Shown here one piece after another: positions 1 to 7,772 of a DNA stretch of 64,000 bases (the stretch's first letter is position 1; the number at the start of each line of letters is the position of its first letter). Origin of the DNA: Hyphomicrobiales bacterium (GTDB taxonomy: Bacteria; Pseudomonadota; Alphaproteobacteria; Rhizobiales; Rhizobiaceae); contig UCHD01000004.1 of the NCBI GenBank assembly GCA_900472175.1, positions 181,723-245,722 on the forward strand. The letters are read 5' to 3'. The notes under the pieces are model-generated. The model saw nothing but the letters and a program-made list of their open reading frames with translations. It did not search any database and was not told the origin of the DNA. The position numbers were made by a program, and so were the translations under genes.

Positions 1-157
1 CGCGCCCTTGATACGTTTGGCGCCACCGCTCCTTATGAACCTTTTAGGATTGGAACGGCGTCTACCGCCGGTTTCCCAACCTCGGTGGCCTGCCTTTTCC
101 GGGTCGAAAGACATGTTTGTTATAATGTGCTAATATGATGATTTTCGGAGGGGGGAA

Positions 158-1216
158 ATGTTTGCTCCGTATCGGGTGGGCGTCGTGGCGGCCGGCTTCC
201 TGGTCTTTGGCGCCGCGCCGGCGGTGGCGATTGAGCCGATCGGCAAGGCGGTCGAGATCAGGACTGCGGTAACGGGGGCAAGCGGCGATGTCGCGATCAA
301 CGACCCGGTTTTCCAGGACGAGCGGATTCGCACGTCTAAATCGGGTCTCGGCCAGTTTGTCTTCCGCGATGGTACCAAGCTTGCTGTTGGATGGGGCTCC
401 TCAGTGGTCGTCGACAAATTTGTGTTCGATGGCTCCAACTCGGTGAAAAAGCTGACGATCAAGGCCGCAAAGGGCACGTTCCGCTGGGTGAGCGGAAAAT
501 CCAACCACACAGCCTACGAGATTCTGACCCCGGCCGGAACGATCGGCGTGCGTGGAACCGCATTCGATTTCTATATCGCAGGCGACGGCACGACAGCCAT
601 GGTGCTGCTTGGCGGCGCAGCCAGTTTTTGTGGTGCCGGCGGTTGCCGGCAGTTGACCCGGCGCTGTGACTACGTCGTTGCAAAACGCGGCGGATCAGTA
701 ACCGCGGCCCGCCGGGTTGATCGCGGCATCTTCAAGGCGCTCGGCAATGCCAGGGCATTGCCCTTTCTGTCGGGCAATCAAAAGCTTGCGGCAGGCGGCG
801 GCTACGGTGGTTGCGGCCTTGCCAGGGCAGCCGACGCCGAGCGCGAGGACAGGACACCAGTGGTTCCCCAGCAGGTGCGCCCGATACCAGAAACTCCCAA
901 CATACCCGGGAAGGATCCAGAACCTGATCGTGACAAGCCACATGACCCCGACAAACAGCACGAACATCACGACAGAGGGTATGATCATCATGGTGATTAC
1001 GGCAAACCCGACACGCCGCATGATGACCGGGACAAGCATGACGGCGAGCACGGTGATCGCCACAAGAATGACCGGCAGGAACACCACAGGCAAGACGATC
1101 ACGGCCGCAACGCGCGCGATGACAAGAGCCATGATGACAAGGGCCATTCTGACAGGGAAAGACATGGCCAGGAGCACAAAGACAGGGACCATCATGATCA
1201 AGGCAGCGGCGATTGA
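158..1216 (+). CDS. FecR-domain secreted protein with His/Asp-rich tail
   Basis: 352 residues. Residues 1-24 look like a signal peptide ending in AVA, so export to the periplasm is expected. Residues about 30-170 resemble a FecR domain (an iron-stress sensor and anti-sigma fold that in many proteobacteria is found outside siderophore systems), with the recurrent TPAGTIGVRGTAFDF-type stretch near residue 123. Residues about 255-352 are extremely hydrophilic, rich in H, D, K, R and E with roughly 19 histidines, and probably disordered or metal-binding. The ATG at 158 follows a strong GGAGGGGGG Shine-Dalgarno run. It is convergent with the CHASE2 cyclase downstream. FecR-like genes next to CHASE2 cyclases are a recurrent pairing in alphaproteobacteria, but the partner and ligand are unknown. 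Confidence 0.85.
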   Translation: MFAPYRVGVVAAGFLVFGAAPAVAIEPIGKAVEIRTAVTGASGDVAINDPVFQDERIRTSKSGLGQFVFRDGTKLAVGWGSSVVVDKFVFDGSNSVKKLTIKAAKGTFRWVSGKSNHTAYEILTPAGTIGVRGTAFDFYIAGDGTTAMVLLGGAASFCGAGGCRQLTRRCDYVVAKRGGSVTAARRVDRGIFKALGNARALPFLSGNQKLAAGGGYGGCGLARAADAEREDRTPVVPQQVRPIPETPNIPGKDPEPDRDKPHDPDKQHEHHDRGYDHHGDYGKPDTPHDDRDKHDGEHGDRHKNDRQEHHRQDDHGRNARDDKSHDDKGHSDRERHGQEHKDRDHHDQGSGD

Positions 1217-1280
1217 GGCCGGAGCCAGGTGTTACGAGCGTGCGGCCTCTCCGGGCGCACATTTGCTGACATAAGCTGCG

Positions 1281-3452
1281 TCAGTTGACCGGTGTGCTCT
1301 CTTCTTGAGCCGGACCGGGTGAAAAATGTTCCGTCCGGCGTGGGATGCGGCGATAGAATTCCGTCAGATCGACCGGTAGGCCGGCTGCTTTCTGTTTTGC
1401 AGCTCGCAGGAGTTTTCGTGTCGCCGGCGCCCGGGATGCCAGGGTATCGATCATCTGTGCGTGGATGCGTTTCAGATCGCTGAACTCTGGCGAAAGGGCG
1501 AGGCGCTCATCGCCGGCAACGGCGAAGGTCCGGGTCCGGGTGCTTTTGCCCTTGAGCGGCAAGGCGCCCGCATCGAGCAGGGCATATTGCGATGCGAGGT
1601 TGGCAGTGCTTTCGGAGATGAGAATGTCGGTGCTGACGTCCTTGCAGGCCGCTTCGATGCGCGCCGCAATGTTGACCGTGTCGCCGACGGCGGAATAGTT
1701 GAAGTGCGTCTCCGCGCCCATGTTGCCGACGCAGGCGAGCCCGGTATGGATGCCGATACCGATGCCGACGGTGTGTGCGGGACCAAACCCGAAGGCGTCC
1801 TCCGCGTTGAGGCGAGCAAGGGTTTCACGCATGGCCAGCGCCGCGTGGACGGCCTTGCCGGGATGATCGCTGACATCGACGGGGGCATTCCAGAAGGCCA
1901 TAATCGAATCGCCGATGAACTTGTCGAGCGTGCCTTCATTGGCAATGACGTGGCGGCTCAGCGCGTCGAGAAACGTATTGAGGAACCCGACAACTTCGGC
2001 CGGCGTCAACCGCTCGCTGATCCCGGTGAAATTCCGGACATCGACGAACATCACCGTCAATTCCCGGTCATCGCCGCCAAGACGCAAGGCGTCCTGCGTG
2101 TGTTCGATGCGATAAAGCAGCGACGGGGAAAGGTAGTGGCCGAAAGCCAGCCGCACCTCCCGCCGCTCCCGGTCGATCACAAGGAAGCGGAATGCGGTGG
2201 CGGCGAAATGGGTGATCGAGCCGCTGACGATCGGCGCCAGCGGGTCGAAGAGAAGCCCGCCATAAAGGAAGGCAAGCCAGGAAGCGGCAAGCGCCATCGC
2301 CGTGATCAAAAGGCCGCAGGCCAGCGCCATCGCCGGGCTGACGAAGGTGGTCAAAAATACCAGCAGGCTACCAGCCACAGCAATGGACAGGATTTCAAGG
2401 CCATCGGCCCAGTCGGGCCGCGACAGGAAGTGTCCGGACAATATCTGCTCAACGATCTGGGCCTGCAGCGAAACGCCGGGAACGTTTTCTCCAAGCGCGG
2501 TTGTGCGGATATCCTGAAGGCCAGCGGCCGATGTGCCGACGAAGACGATGCTGCCCTGGACGGCTGCCGCTATCTTGGACGGGGCGCCACCGTCCGAAAG
2601 GATGTTCCGTGCCGAAATATACCTGGCTGCATTGTCGGGGCTGACATAGAGCCAAAGTTCACCCGCCGCCGTTACCGGGATGACGAACGCGCCTGCCTTG
2701 ATCATCGTGATGGTGTTTGCGACGTCGGGCGCATCGGCGAGCACGTAGGTGGATGCACCCTGCGCGACACGCAAGGCTTCGAGTGCAAGGTTGGGATAGA
2801 GTTGATCGCCGTCACTCAGCAAGAGCGGAACGGTGCGCACGACGGACGACGGATCACCGGGATTGAGACTGATATGGCCAAGGCCGGATGCTGCCGCCTC
2901 GAGCTGCGGCCGAAGTGGTGTCGCGCTGTCGATGCGCGGCGGTGCATGAAAGGGCGGTTCGCCGGTAAAGGCGAAGCCGGCTTTCATTTCGGGGCGGTAA
3001 TCTCCCTCATTCGAAAGCGCAAAGCCGAGGATCACGGGCTTCTCCGTCATCGCTTGCGCAAAAATCTCGTCGTTGTCCGGCATGCGCGCGAGCAGTGACG
3101 GATCGATCCCCTCGACATCGCGAATGACCGTGCGCGGCGACAGGCGGTCCGGTTCCGAAAAGAGAATGTCGAATGCGATTGCCGACGCTCCCATCTGCGA
3201 CAGCCTGTCCACCAGTTTGGCCATGCGATCCCGTGGCCATGGCCATTGGCCGAGCTCGCGAAGGGAGGCTTCGTCTATGTCGACCACACGCACCGGCAGG
3301 TTCTCGAAGGTGCGCGGTGCAAGCCGCTGATACTCATCGAAAGCCATTTCGCGCGCCCGTACCATCAGTTGCGGATCGCTTGCCCGCAGAATCGTCAGGG
3401 CCGCGACGATCACCAGGCCGATAATGACGCCAATTTTCTGCGCGCGTGTCAT
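1281..3452 (-). CDS. CHASE2-domain adenylate/guanylate cyclase
   Basis: 723 residues. An N-terminal membrane segment (about 8-23) precedes a periplasmic CHASE2 sensor (about 30-340), then a cluster of membrane helices (about 352-425) and a cytosolic class III nucleotide cyclase domain (about 460-640). Metal-binding Asp residues are visible at D471 (VMFVDVRNF) and D515 (KFIGDSIMAFW), and the VGDTVNIAARIE signature is present, so the enzyme is probably active and makes cAMP or cGMP. CHASE2 binds an unknown extracellular signal. It ends convergently with the FecR-domain gene. The ATG start at 3452 diverges from the GGDEF gene across about 200 bp that must hold both promoters. Confidence 0.92.
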   Translation of the reverse strand: MTRAQKIGVIIGLVIVAALTILRASDPQLMVRAREMAFDEYQRLAPRTFENLPVRVVDIDEASLRELGQWPWPRDRMAKLVDRLSQMGASAIAFDILFSEPDRLSPRTVIRDVEGIDPSLLARMPDNDEIFAQAMTEKPVILGFALSNEGDYRPEMKAGFAFTGEPPFHAPPRIDSATPLRPQLEAAASGLGHISLNPGDPSSVVRTVPLLLSDGDQLYPNLALEALRVAQGASTYVLADAPDVANTITMIKAGAFVIPVTAAGELWLYVSPDNAARYISARNILSDGGAPSKIAAAVQGSIVFVGTSAAGLQDIRTTALGENVPGVSLQAQIVEQILSGHFLSRPDWADGLEILSIAVAGSLLVFLTTFVSPAMALACGLLITAMALAASWLAFLYGGLLFDPLAPIVSGSITHFAATAFRFLVIDRERREVRLAFGHYLSPSLLYRIEHTQDALRLGGDDRELTVMFVDVRNFTGISERLTPAEVVGFLNTFLDALSRHVIANEGTLDKFIGDSIMAFWNAPVDVSDHPGKAVHAALAMRETLARLNAEDAFGFGPAHTVGIGIGIHTGLACVGNMGAETHFNYSAVGDTVNIAARIEAACKDVSTDILISESTANLASQYALLDAGALPLKGKSTRTRTFAVAGDERLALSPEFSDLKRIHAQMIDTLASRAPATRKLLRAAKQKAAGLPVDLTEFYRRIPRRTEHFSPGPAQEESTPVN

Positions 3453-3651
3453 CTACGCCATCCGACATGAGGTCTGCGAGCCTAGCACGTGTGACGCCAA
3501 TGGAGAAAAGAGGCGCCGCCAGCCGCCGATCATGCCTCTTTTCGATACGCCGGCGGGAGCTGCCTGCCACGGCGCGGGATGCCCGCAAGTTTGGGGAATT
3601 GCCACCGCAGGCACCGTGCTTTAATCCCGTCTCCACTCTGGAGGCGGCTTT

Positions 3652-5454
3652 ATGCGAATCAGCGCGATCACCAATTGGGCCTACGGCGTCACGGTCGTCC
3701 TGACCGTGCTTTCGGGCGGTGCATTCATTCTGTCGGCCAACAGCGCCAATGAGGAGCGGCTGGCTGTCGAAGAGCATCTGGCATTCGATACGCTGGCCGA
3801 GGAACTGGCGCTCGGTGCGGAAGAACGCAGCGACGAAGCCCGTCTCTACGTGATGCGCGGTGATGAACGCCATCTGCAGGCATTCCATGTCAAGGAAGGT
3901 GAGGAGCGCCGGCGGGAGACGGCCATCAAGGGCGCCAGGGCGCAGGGCGTTTCACAAGCGGAGCTGGCAGCGCTTGCGGAGGTCGAGCAGGATGCCGAAG
4001 CGCTTGATAAGATCGAGGCCGCGGCAATCGCAACCTATCGCAGCGGCGACGGGGCGGCAGCACAGGAGGCGCTGTTTGGTGCCGAGCACGAACGGCTGCA
4101 GACGGACCTGCTTGATAGTGTCGGGCGCTTTCGCGATTTGACCGCCGCCCGCACCGGCGCAGCGCTGAATGCTGCGCGCTTGCGCAGCGATTGGTACGGT
4201 TTGGTCGCCAAGACCATGCTGGGGCTGACAGCAGCCCTTTTCCTCGGCGTCCTCTATTTCGTGCTGAGGCGGCGCATCGCCATGCCGCTGACGCACATGA
4301 CCGGCATCGTCACACGGCTGGCAAAGCAGGATTATGCGGTGGAAGTTCCGCTCGACCGCCGGCGCGACGAAATCGGCGAGATGAACGAAGCCATCCATAT
4401 TTTTCGCGCCAATGGCCTGGAACGTGACCGGCTGGATGCGGAGCGCAGGCTTGACCAGCAGACCAAAGATCTGATTTTGCAAATGATGCACCGGCTGCAG
4501 GCATGCCAGACGCAGAGCGAACTGGCCGAAGTCGTGGCGCGGTTTGCGCCACAGATTTTTCCCAATCTTGCCGGGCATCTCTATGTGCTGAACGAGAGCC
4601 GGACATTGCTGTCTTCGGTTGGAAGCTGGCTCGATCCACAGCAATCGGCGGCATCCTTTGCTTCGAGCGCTTGCTGGGGATTGCGCCGCGGTCGGCCGCA
4701 TCTGAGCAACCGCGGTGAGAGCGATATTGCCTGCCAGCATCTCGACACGAACGAGGCCGCCGGTCTCTGCGTCCCGCTGACGGCGCAGGGTGACACGATC
4801 GGGCTTCTCTATTTCGAGGAGCGTTCCGAAGCATTGGCCGATGTCGAAACCTCGCGCCTCTATCTGGAACTGATCGCCGAGAACATCGGCCTTGCGGTTG
4901 CCAATCTGCAATTGCGCGAGAAGCTGACCCAGCTTGCTGTGCGCGATGCACTGACGGGATTGTTCAACCGGCGCTGGCTGGACGAGACCCTCAATCGGCA
5001 TGCCCGCGAGGAGGCGACAAGCCCGCTGGTCTGCCTGATGATCGACATCGATCACTTCAAGCGCTTCAACGACGAGTTTGGCCATGACGCCGGCGATGTC
5101 GTGATGCAATACGTGGCGCAGATGGTCATCGATAGCGTCGGCGATGCCGGCAGTGCCTACCGTTTCGGCGGCGAGGAGTTTACCGTGCTTCTGCCGGGGA
5201 TGACGGAGGTGGCAGGCTTCGAGTTTGCTGAGGCGCTTCGGACCAAGATTGCGACGGCACCCCTGTCGCATCGCGGCAGGATTCTCGGCTCGGTGGCCGT
5301 TTCCATCGGTGTGGCATCGGCTCCGGCCGGAGGCACGGTACCGACATTGCTGACGCGGGCCGACGCCGCGCTCTTGAATGCAAAGGCCGGTGGCCGTAAC
5401 ATGACTGTATCGGCAGCAAAGTTGAGCCTGGGCGGCGTGCGAAGCCCGGCATAG
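3652..5454 (+). CDS. HAMP-GAF-GGDEF diguanylate cyclase
   Basis: 600 residues. A first membrane helix (about 10-28), a mostly helical periplasmic four-helix-bundle-like sensor (about 30-185) and a second helix (about 186-205) are followed by HAMP (about 206-258), a GAF-like domain (about 275-420) and a GGDEF domain (about 425-590). The active-site motif GGEEF is intact at 506-510 and MIDIDHF supplies the metal-binding acidic residues, so c-di-GMP synthesis is expected. I see no RxxD inhibitory I-site just upstream of GGEEF, so product feedback may be absent. GGAGG precedes the ATG. Together with the divergent CHASE2 cyclase it makes a two-nucleotide second-messenger locus. Confidence 0.92.
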   Translation: MRISAITNWAYGVTVVLTVLSGGAFILSANSANEERLAVEEHLAFDTLAEELALGAEERSDEARLYVMRGDERHLQAFHVKEGEERRRETAIKGARAQGVSQAELAALAEVEQDAEALDKIEAAAIATYRSGDGAAAQEALFGAEHERLQTDLLDSVGRFRDLTAARTGAALNAARLRSDWYGLVAKTMLGLTAALFLGVLYFVLRRRIAMPLTHMTGIVTRLAKQDYAVEVPLDRRRDEIGEMNEAIHIFRANGLERDRLDAERRLDQQTKDLILQMMHRLQACQTQSELAEVVARFAPQIFPNLAGHLYVLNESRTLLSSVGSWLDPQQSAASFASSACWGLRRGRPHLSNRGESDIACQHLDTNEAAGLCVPLTAQGDTIGLLYFEERSEALADVETSRLYLELIAENIGLAVANLQLREKLTQLAVRDALTGLFNRRWLDETLNRHAREEATSPLVCLMIDIDHFKRFNDEFGHDAGDVVMQYVAQMVIDSVGDAGSAYRFGGEEFTVLLPGMTEVAGFEFAEALRTKIATAPLSHRGRILGSVAVSIGVASAPAGGTVPTLLTRADAALLNAKAGGRNMTVSAAKLSLGGVRSPA

Positions 5455-5591
5455 GGTTCTGTCCCGCCTGTGCCCGTCTTTATCCCTGTTGGGACCGCGC
5501 AAAAATCGCCTATTTGGCGGGGCTTTTTCACCCTTGGACGCAAAAATACTTTCAAATAATAGCAAAAACACTTTCAAGAAAAACGCGTACA

Positions 5592-5646
5592 GTCAAAAAT
5601 CGATGCCCCGCTATGGTTTGACGGCATGCATTCGGGAGGAATGCGT
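5592..5646 (+). promoter_or_regulatory. Inverted repeats in permease leader
   Basis: Two dyads lie just upstream of the nucleobase permease. GTCAAA (5592-5597) pairs with TTTGAC (5617-5622), and GCATTC (5628-5633) pairs with GAATGC (5639-5644) around a GGGAG loop that is itself Shine-Dalgarno-like. They could be an operator plus a translational hairpin or an RNA switch. I do not recognise a known riboswitch class. Confidence 0.35.
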
Positions 5647-5672
5647 GGAAGCATGAACGTATTCTGGGAGGA

Positions 5673-7175
5673 GTGGTTTTGCTGCAGAGGAATCTTGAGA
5701 CGTCGCAGGTGATCCGGCCGGAGGACGAGCGGTTGGGCGCAGGTTCTACCGTGGTCTACGGCCTTCAGCATGTGCTGACCATGTATGGCGGCATTGTCGC
5801 CGTGCCGTTGATTGTCGGTCAGGCCGCCGGTCTTTCGCCGGCCGAGATCGGCCTTCTGATCACTGCATCACTGTTTGCGGGCGGTCTCGCAACGCTTCTC
5901 CAGACGATTGGTTTGCCGTTCTTCGGTTGTCAGCTGCCGCTGGTGCAGGGCGTTTCCTTTGCCAGCGTCGCTACCATCGTCGCGATCCTTGGCGGTGGCG
6001 GCGAGGCGGGCGGGCTGCCGGCGGTGTTCGGCGCTGTCATGGTCGCCTCTTTCGCCGGTCTGCTCATCACGCCGGTCTTGTCGCGGATCACGAAATTCTT
6101 TCCGCCGCTGGTCAACGGCATCGTCATCACCACGATCGGGCTGACGCTGATGCCGGTTGCCGCCAACTGGGCGATGGGCGGCAACCGCAATGCGCCGGAT
6201 TTCGGCAGTGTCGCCAATATCGGCCTGGCGGCGCTGACGCTGGTCGTCGTGTTGTTGCTCAGCAAGCTTGGCAGCGCATCGATTTCCCGGTTGTCTATCC
6301 TGCTGGCGATGATCATCGGAACGATTGCCGCCGTGTTCTTCGGCATGGCCGATTTTTCCAAGGTTGGAGACGGGCCGATTGTTGCCCTGCCGTCGTTGTT
6401 TCACTTCGGCCTGCCGGTGTTTCATCTCGCAGCTGTCATCTCGATGCTGATCGTGGTGATGGTGATCCTGGTCGAGACCTCGGCCGATATCCTCGCGGTC
6501 GGTGAAATCATCGAGACAAAGGTGGATTCCAAGCGGCTGGGTAACGGCTTGCGCGCCGACATGCTGTCGAGCCTGATCGCGCCGGTGTTCGGGTCGTTCA
6601 CACAGAGCGCCTTTGCCCAGAATGTTGGACTGGTGGCCGTGACGGGCGTGAAAAGCCGTTATGTCGTCGCGGCCGGCGGCCTGATCCTGGTGACGCTCGG
6701 ATTGTTGCCGGTGATGGGACGAGTGATCGCCGCCATTCCGCCGTCGGTTCTCGGTGGTGCCGGCGTCGTGCTGTTCGGCACCGTGGCGGCAAGCGGTATC
6801 CGGTCGCTCTCTAAGGTCGATTACAGCAACAACATGAACCTGATCATCGTTGCCACCTCGCTCGGTTTCGGCATGATCCCGATCGCCGCACCGCAGTTCT
6901 ACCATCAGTTCCCTGGTTGGTTCGAGACGATCTTCCATTCCGGCATCTCGTCCTCGGCGATCATGGCGATCTCGCTCAACCTGTTGTTCAATCATCTCCG
7001 GACGGGGAATTCGGACCAGCAGTCCGTTTTCGTGGCCGGAACGGAACGCAGCTTGCGGTATCAGGATATTTCCGAGCTGCACGATGGGGACTATTTTCAG
7101 GGGGGCAAGCTGTTCGATGCCAAGGGCAACGAGGTGCCGGTTGTGGCGCAGGCAGGCCTAGCGGGCGGGCATTAG
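5673..7175 (+). CDS. Nucleobase:cation symporter-2 family permease (xanthine/uracil type)
   Basis: 500 residues, typical for the NCS2/UraA-UapA family, with about 12-14 hydrophobic segments. YGLQHVLTMYGG near residue 29 (the QH motif of TM1) and the NVGLVAVTGVKSR region near residue 316, which matches the NxGxxxxTG signature of TM10, identify an inner-membrane proton- or sodium-coupled purine/pyrimidine importer. A xanthine or urate substrate is plausible but not decidable from sequence. The GTG at 5673 is only 3-4 nt behind GGGAGGA, and a TTG two codons later has better spacing, so the start may be at 5679. The last about 60 residues are hydrophilic and cytosolic. It stands alone. Confidence 0.9.
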   Translation: MVLLQRNLETSQVIRPEDERLGAGSTVVYGLQHVLTMYGGIVAVPLIVGQAAGLSPAEIGLLITASLFAGGLATLLQTIGLPFFGCQLPLVQGVSFASVATIVAILGGGGEAGGLPAVFGAVMVASFAGLLITPVLSRITKFFPPLVNGIVITTIGLTLMPVAANWAMGGNRNAPDFGSVANIGLAALTLVVVLLLSKLGSASISRLSILLAMIIGTIAAVFFGMADFSKVGDGPIVALPSLFHFGLPVFHLAAVISMLIVVMVILVETSADILAVGEIIETKVDSKRLGNGLRADMLSSLIAPVFGSFTQSAFAQNVGLVAVTGVKSRYVVAAGGLILVTLGLLPVMGRVIAAIPPSVLGGAGVVLFGTVAASGIRSLSKVDYSNNMNLIIVATSLGFGMIPIAAPQFYHQFPGWFETIFHSGISSSAIMAISLNLLFNHLRTGNSDQQSVFVAGTERSLRYQDISELHDGDYFQGGKLFDAKGNEVPVVAQAGLAGGH

Positions 7176-7233
7176 GCCGGTCATTTTTTTGAGCGGCTCT
7201 GCTTCAAGAAGAAGCGGGCCGCGCTCTGCCGAT

Positions 7234-7264
7234 ATGGATCCTCGGGCTTGACCCGAGGATCCAT
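7234..7264. repeat. REP-like palindrome, copy 1
   Basis: Perfect 13-bp arms (ATGGATCCTCGGG / CCCGAGGATCCAT) around a 5-nt loop. The core ATCCTCGGG...CCCGAGGAT is shared with two further copies in this intergenic region and resembles abundant extragenic palindromes of rhizobia. In copy 1 both ends continue as GGATCC. Confidence 0.9.
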
Positions 7265-7272
7265 TCCGAATC

Positions 7273-7569
7273 ATGAATGCAACCATGGCGGGCTATGTCT
7301 ACATCGTCACCAATCACAAGCGAGGAACGCTTTACATCGGTGTGACTTCCGATCTCGAACGCCGTATTTTCTAGCATCGAGAAGCGATGACACCTGGGTT
7401 CACCGCCAAATATGGCTGCAATCAACTCGTCTGGTACGAAGAACATTTATCCATCGGCACTGCGATCCAGCGCGAGAAATCGCTCAAGCGCTGGTACCGG
7501 CAGTGGAAGATAGAATTGATCGAGGCGATGAATCCGGACTGGCGGGATTTGTATCACGAGCTTTGGTAG
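7273..7569 (+). pseudogene. GIY-YIG endonuclease (COG2827-like), interrupted by TAG
   Basis: From the ATG at 7273 (or the internal ATG at 7285) the frame encodes GYVYIVTN and LYIGVTSDLERRIF, the GIY-YIG catalytic start of the small standalone UPF0213/COG2827 nucleases. A TAG at 7372-7374 then stops it. The same frame continues after the stop as HREAMTPGFTAKYGCNQLVW and IQREKSLKRWYRQWKIELIE to TAG at 7567-7569, which matches the rest of the family without a frame change. A one-base change from CAG or GAG to TAG explains the break. Translation from the internal ATG at 7387 would lack the catalytic motif. The gene sits between REP-like palindromes, a context seen for related genes in alphaproteobacteria. 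Confidence 0.85.
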
Positions 7570-7581
7570 GTTTGGGCGTGG

Positions 7582-7604
7582 ATCCTCGGGTCTAGCCCGA
7601 AGAT
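7582..7604. repeat. REP-like palindrome, copy 2
   Basis: ATCCTCGGG (7582-7590), loop tctag, then CCCGAAGAT (7596-7604), with one mismatch in the right arm. It starts 12 bp after the GIY-YIG stop codon. The left flank is GG and the right flank is GACGG, so the element is oriented opposite to copy 3. Confidence 0.85.
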
Positions 7605-7728
7605 GACGGACTTGGTGTAGTCTGCGAAGATACTCAGTGTAGCCGCGGAGTTGATGAACTTGGTTGAGCCAGCGGATAGTGGACTGGTCGGGCCGGGTGC
7701 AGTTCAAGGTACCGCTTTTCCAAAGCAG

Positions 7729-7755
7729 TCATCCTCGGGCTAGACCCGAGGATCC
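7729..7755. repeat. REP-like palindrome, copy 3
   Basis: GTC-ATCCTCGGG (7731-7739), loop ctaga, CCCGAGGAT (7745-7753)-CC, with perfect 9-bp core arms. It lies just beyond the 3' end of uvrD and could also act as a transcript-end hairpin for it. The stretch between copies 2 and 3 shows no gene. Confidence 0.85.
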
Positions 7756-7772
7756 ACCCCCAAGCCTATCGG

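Noticed and set aside
1-135. Open frame from the left edge ending near 135
   Set aside because: Could be the tail of a gene cut by the window edge, but the residues match nothing I recognise and the base composition is not gene-like.
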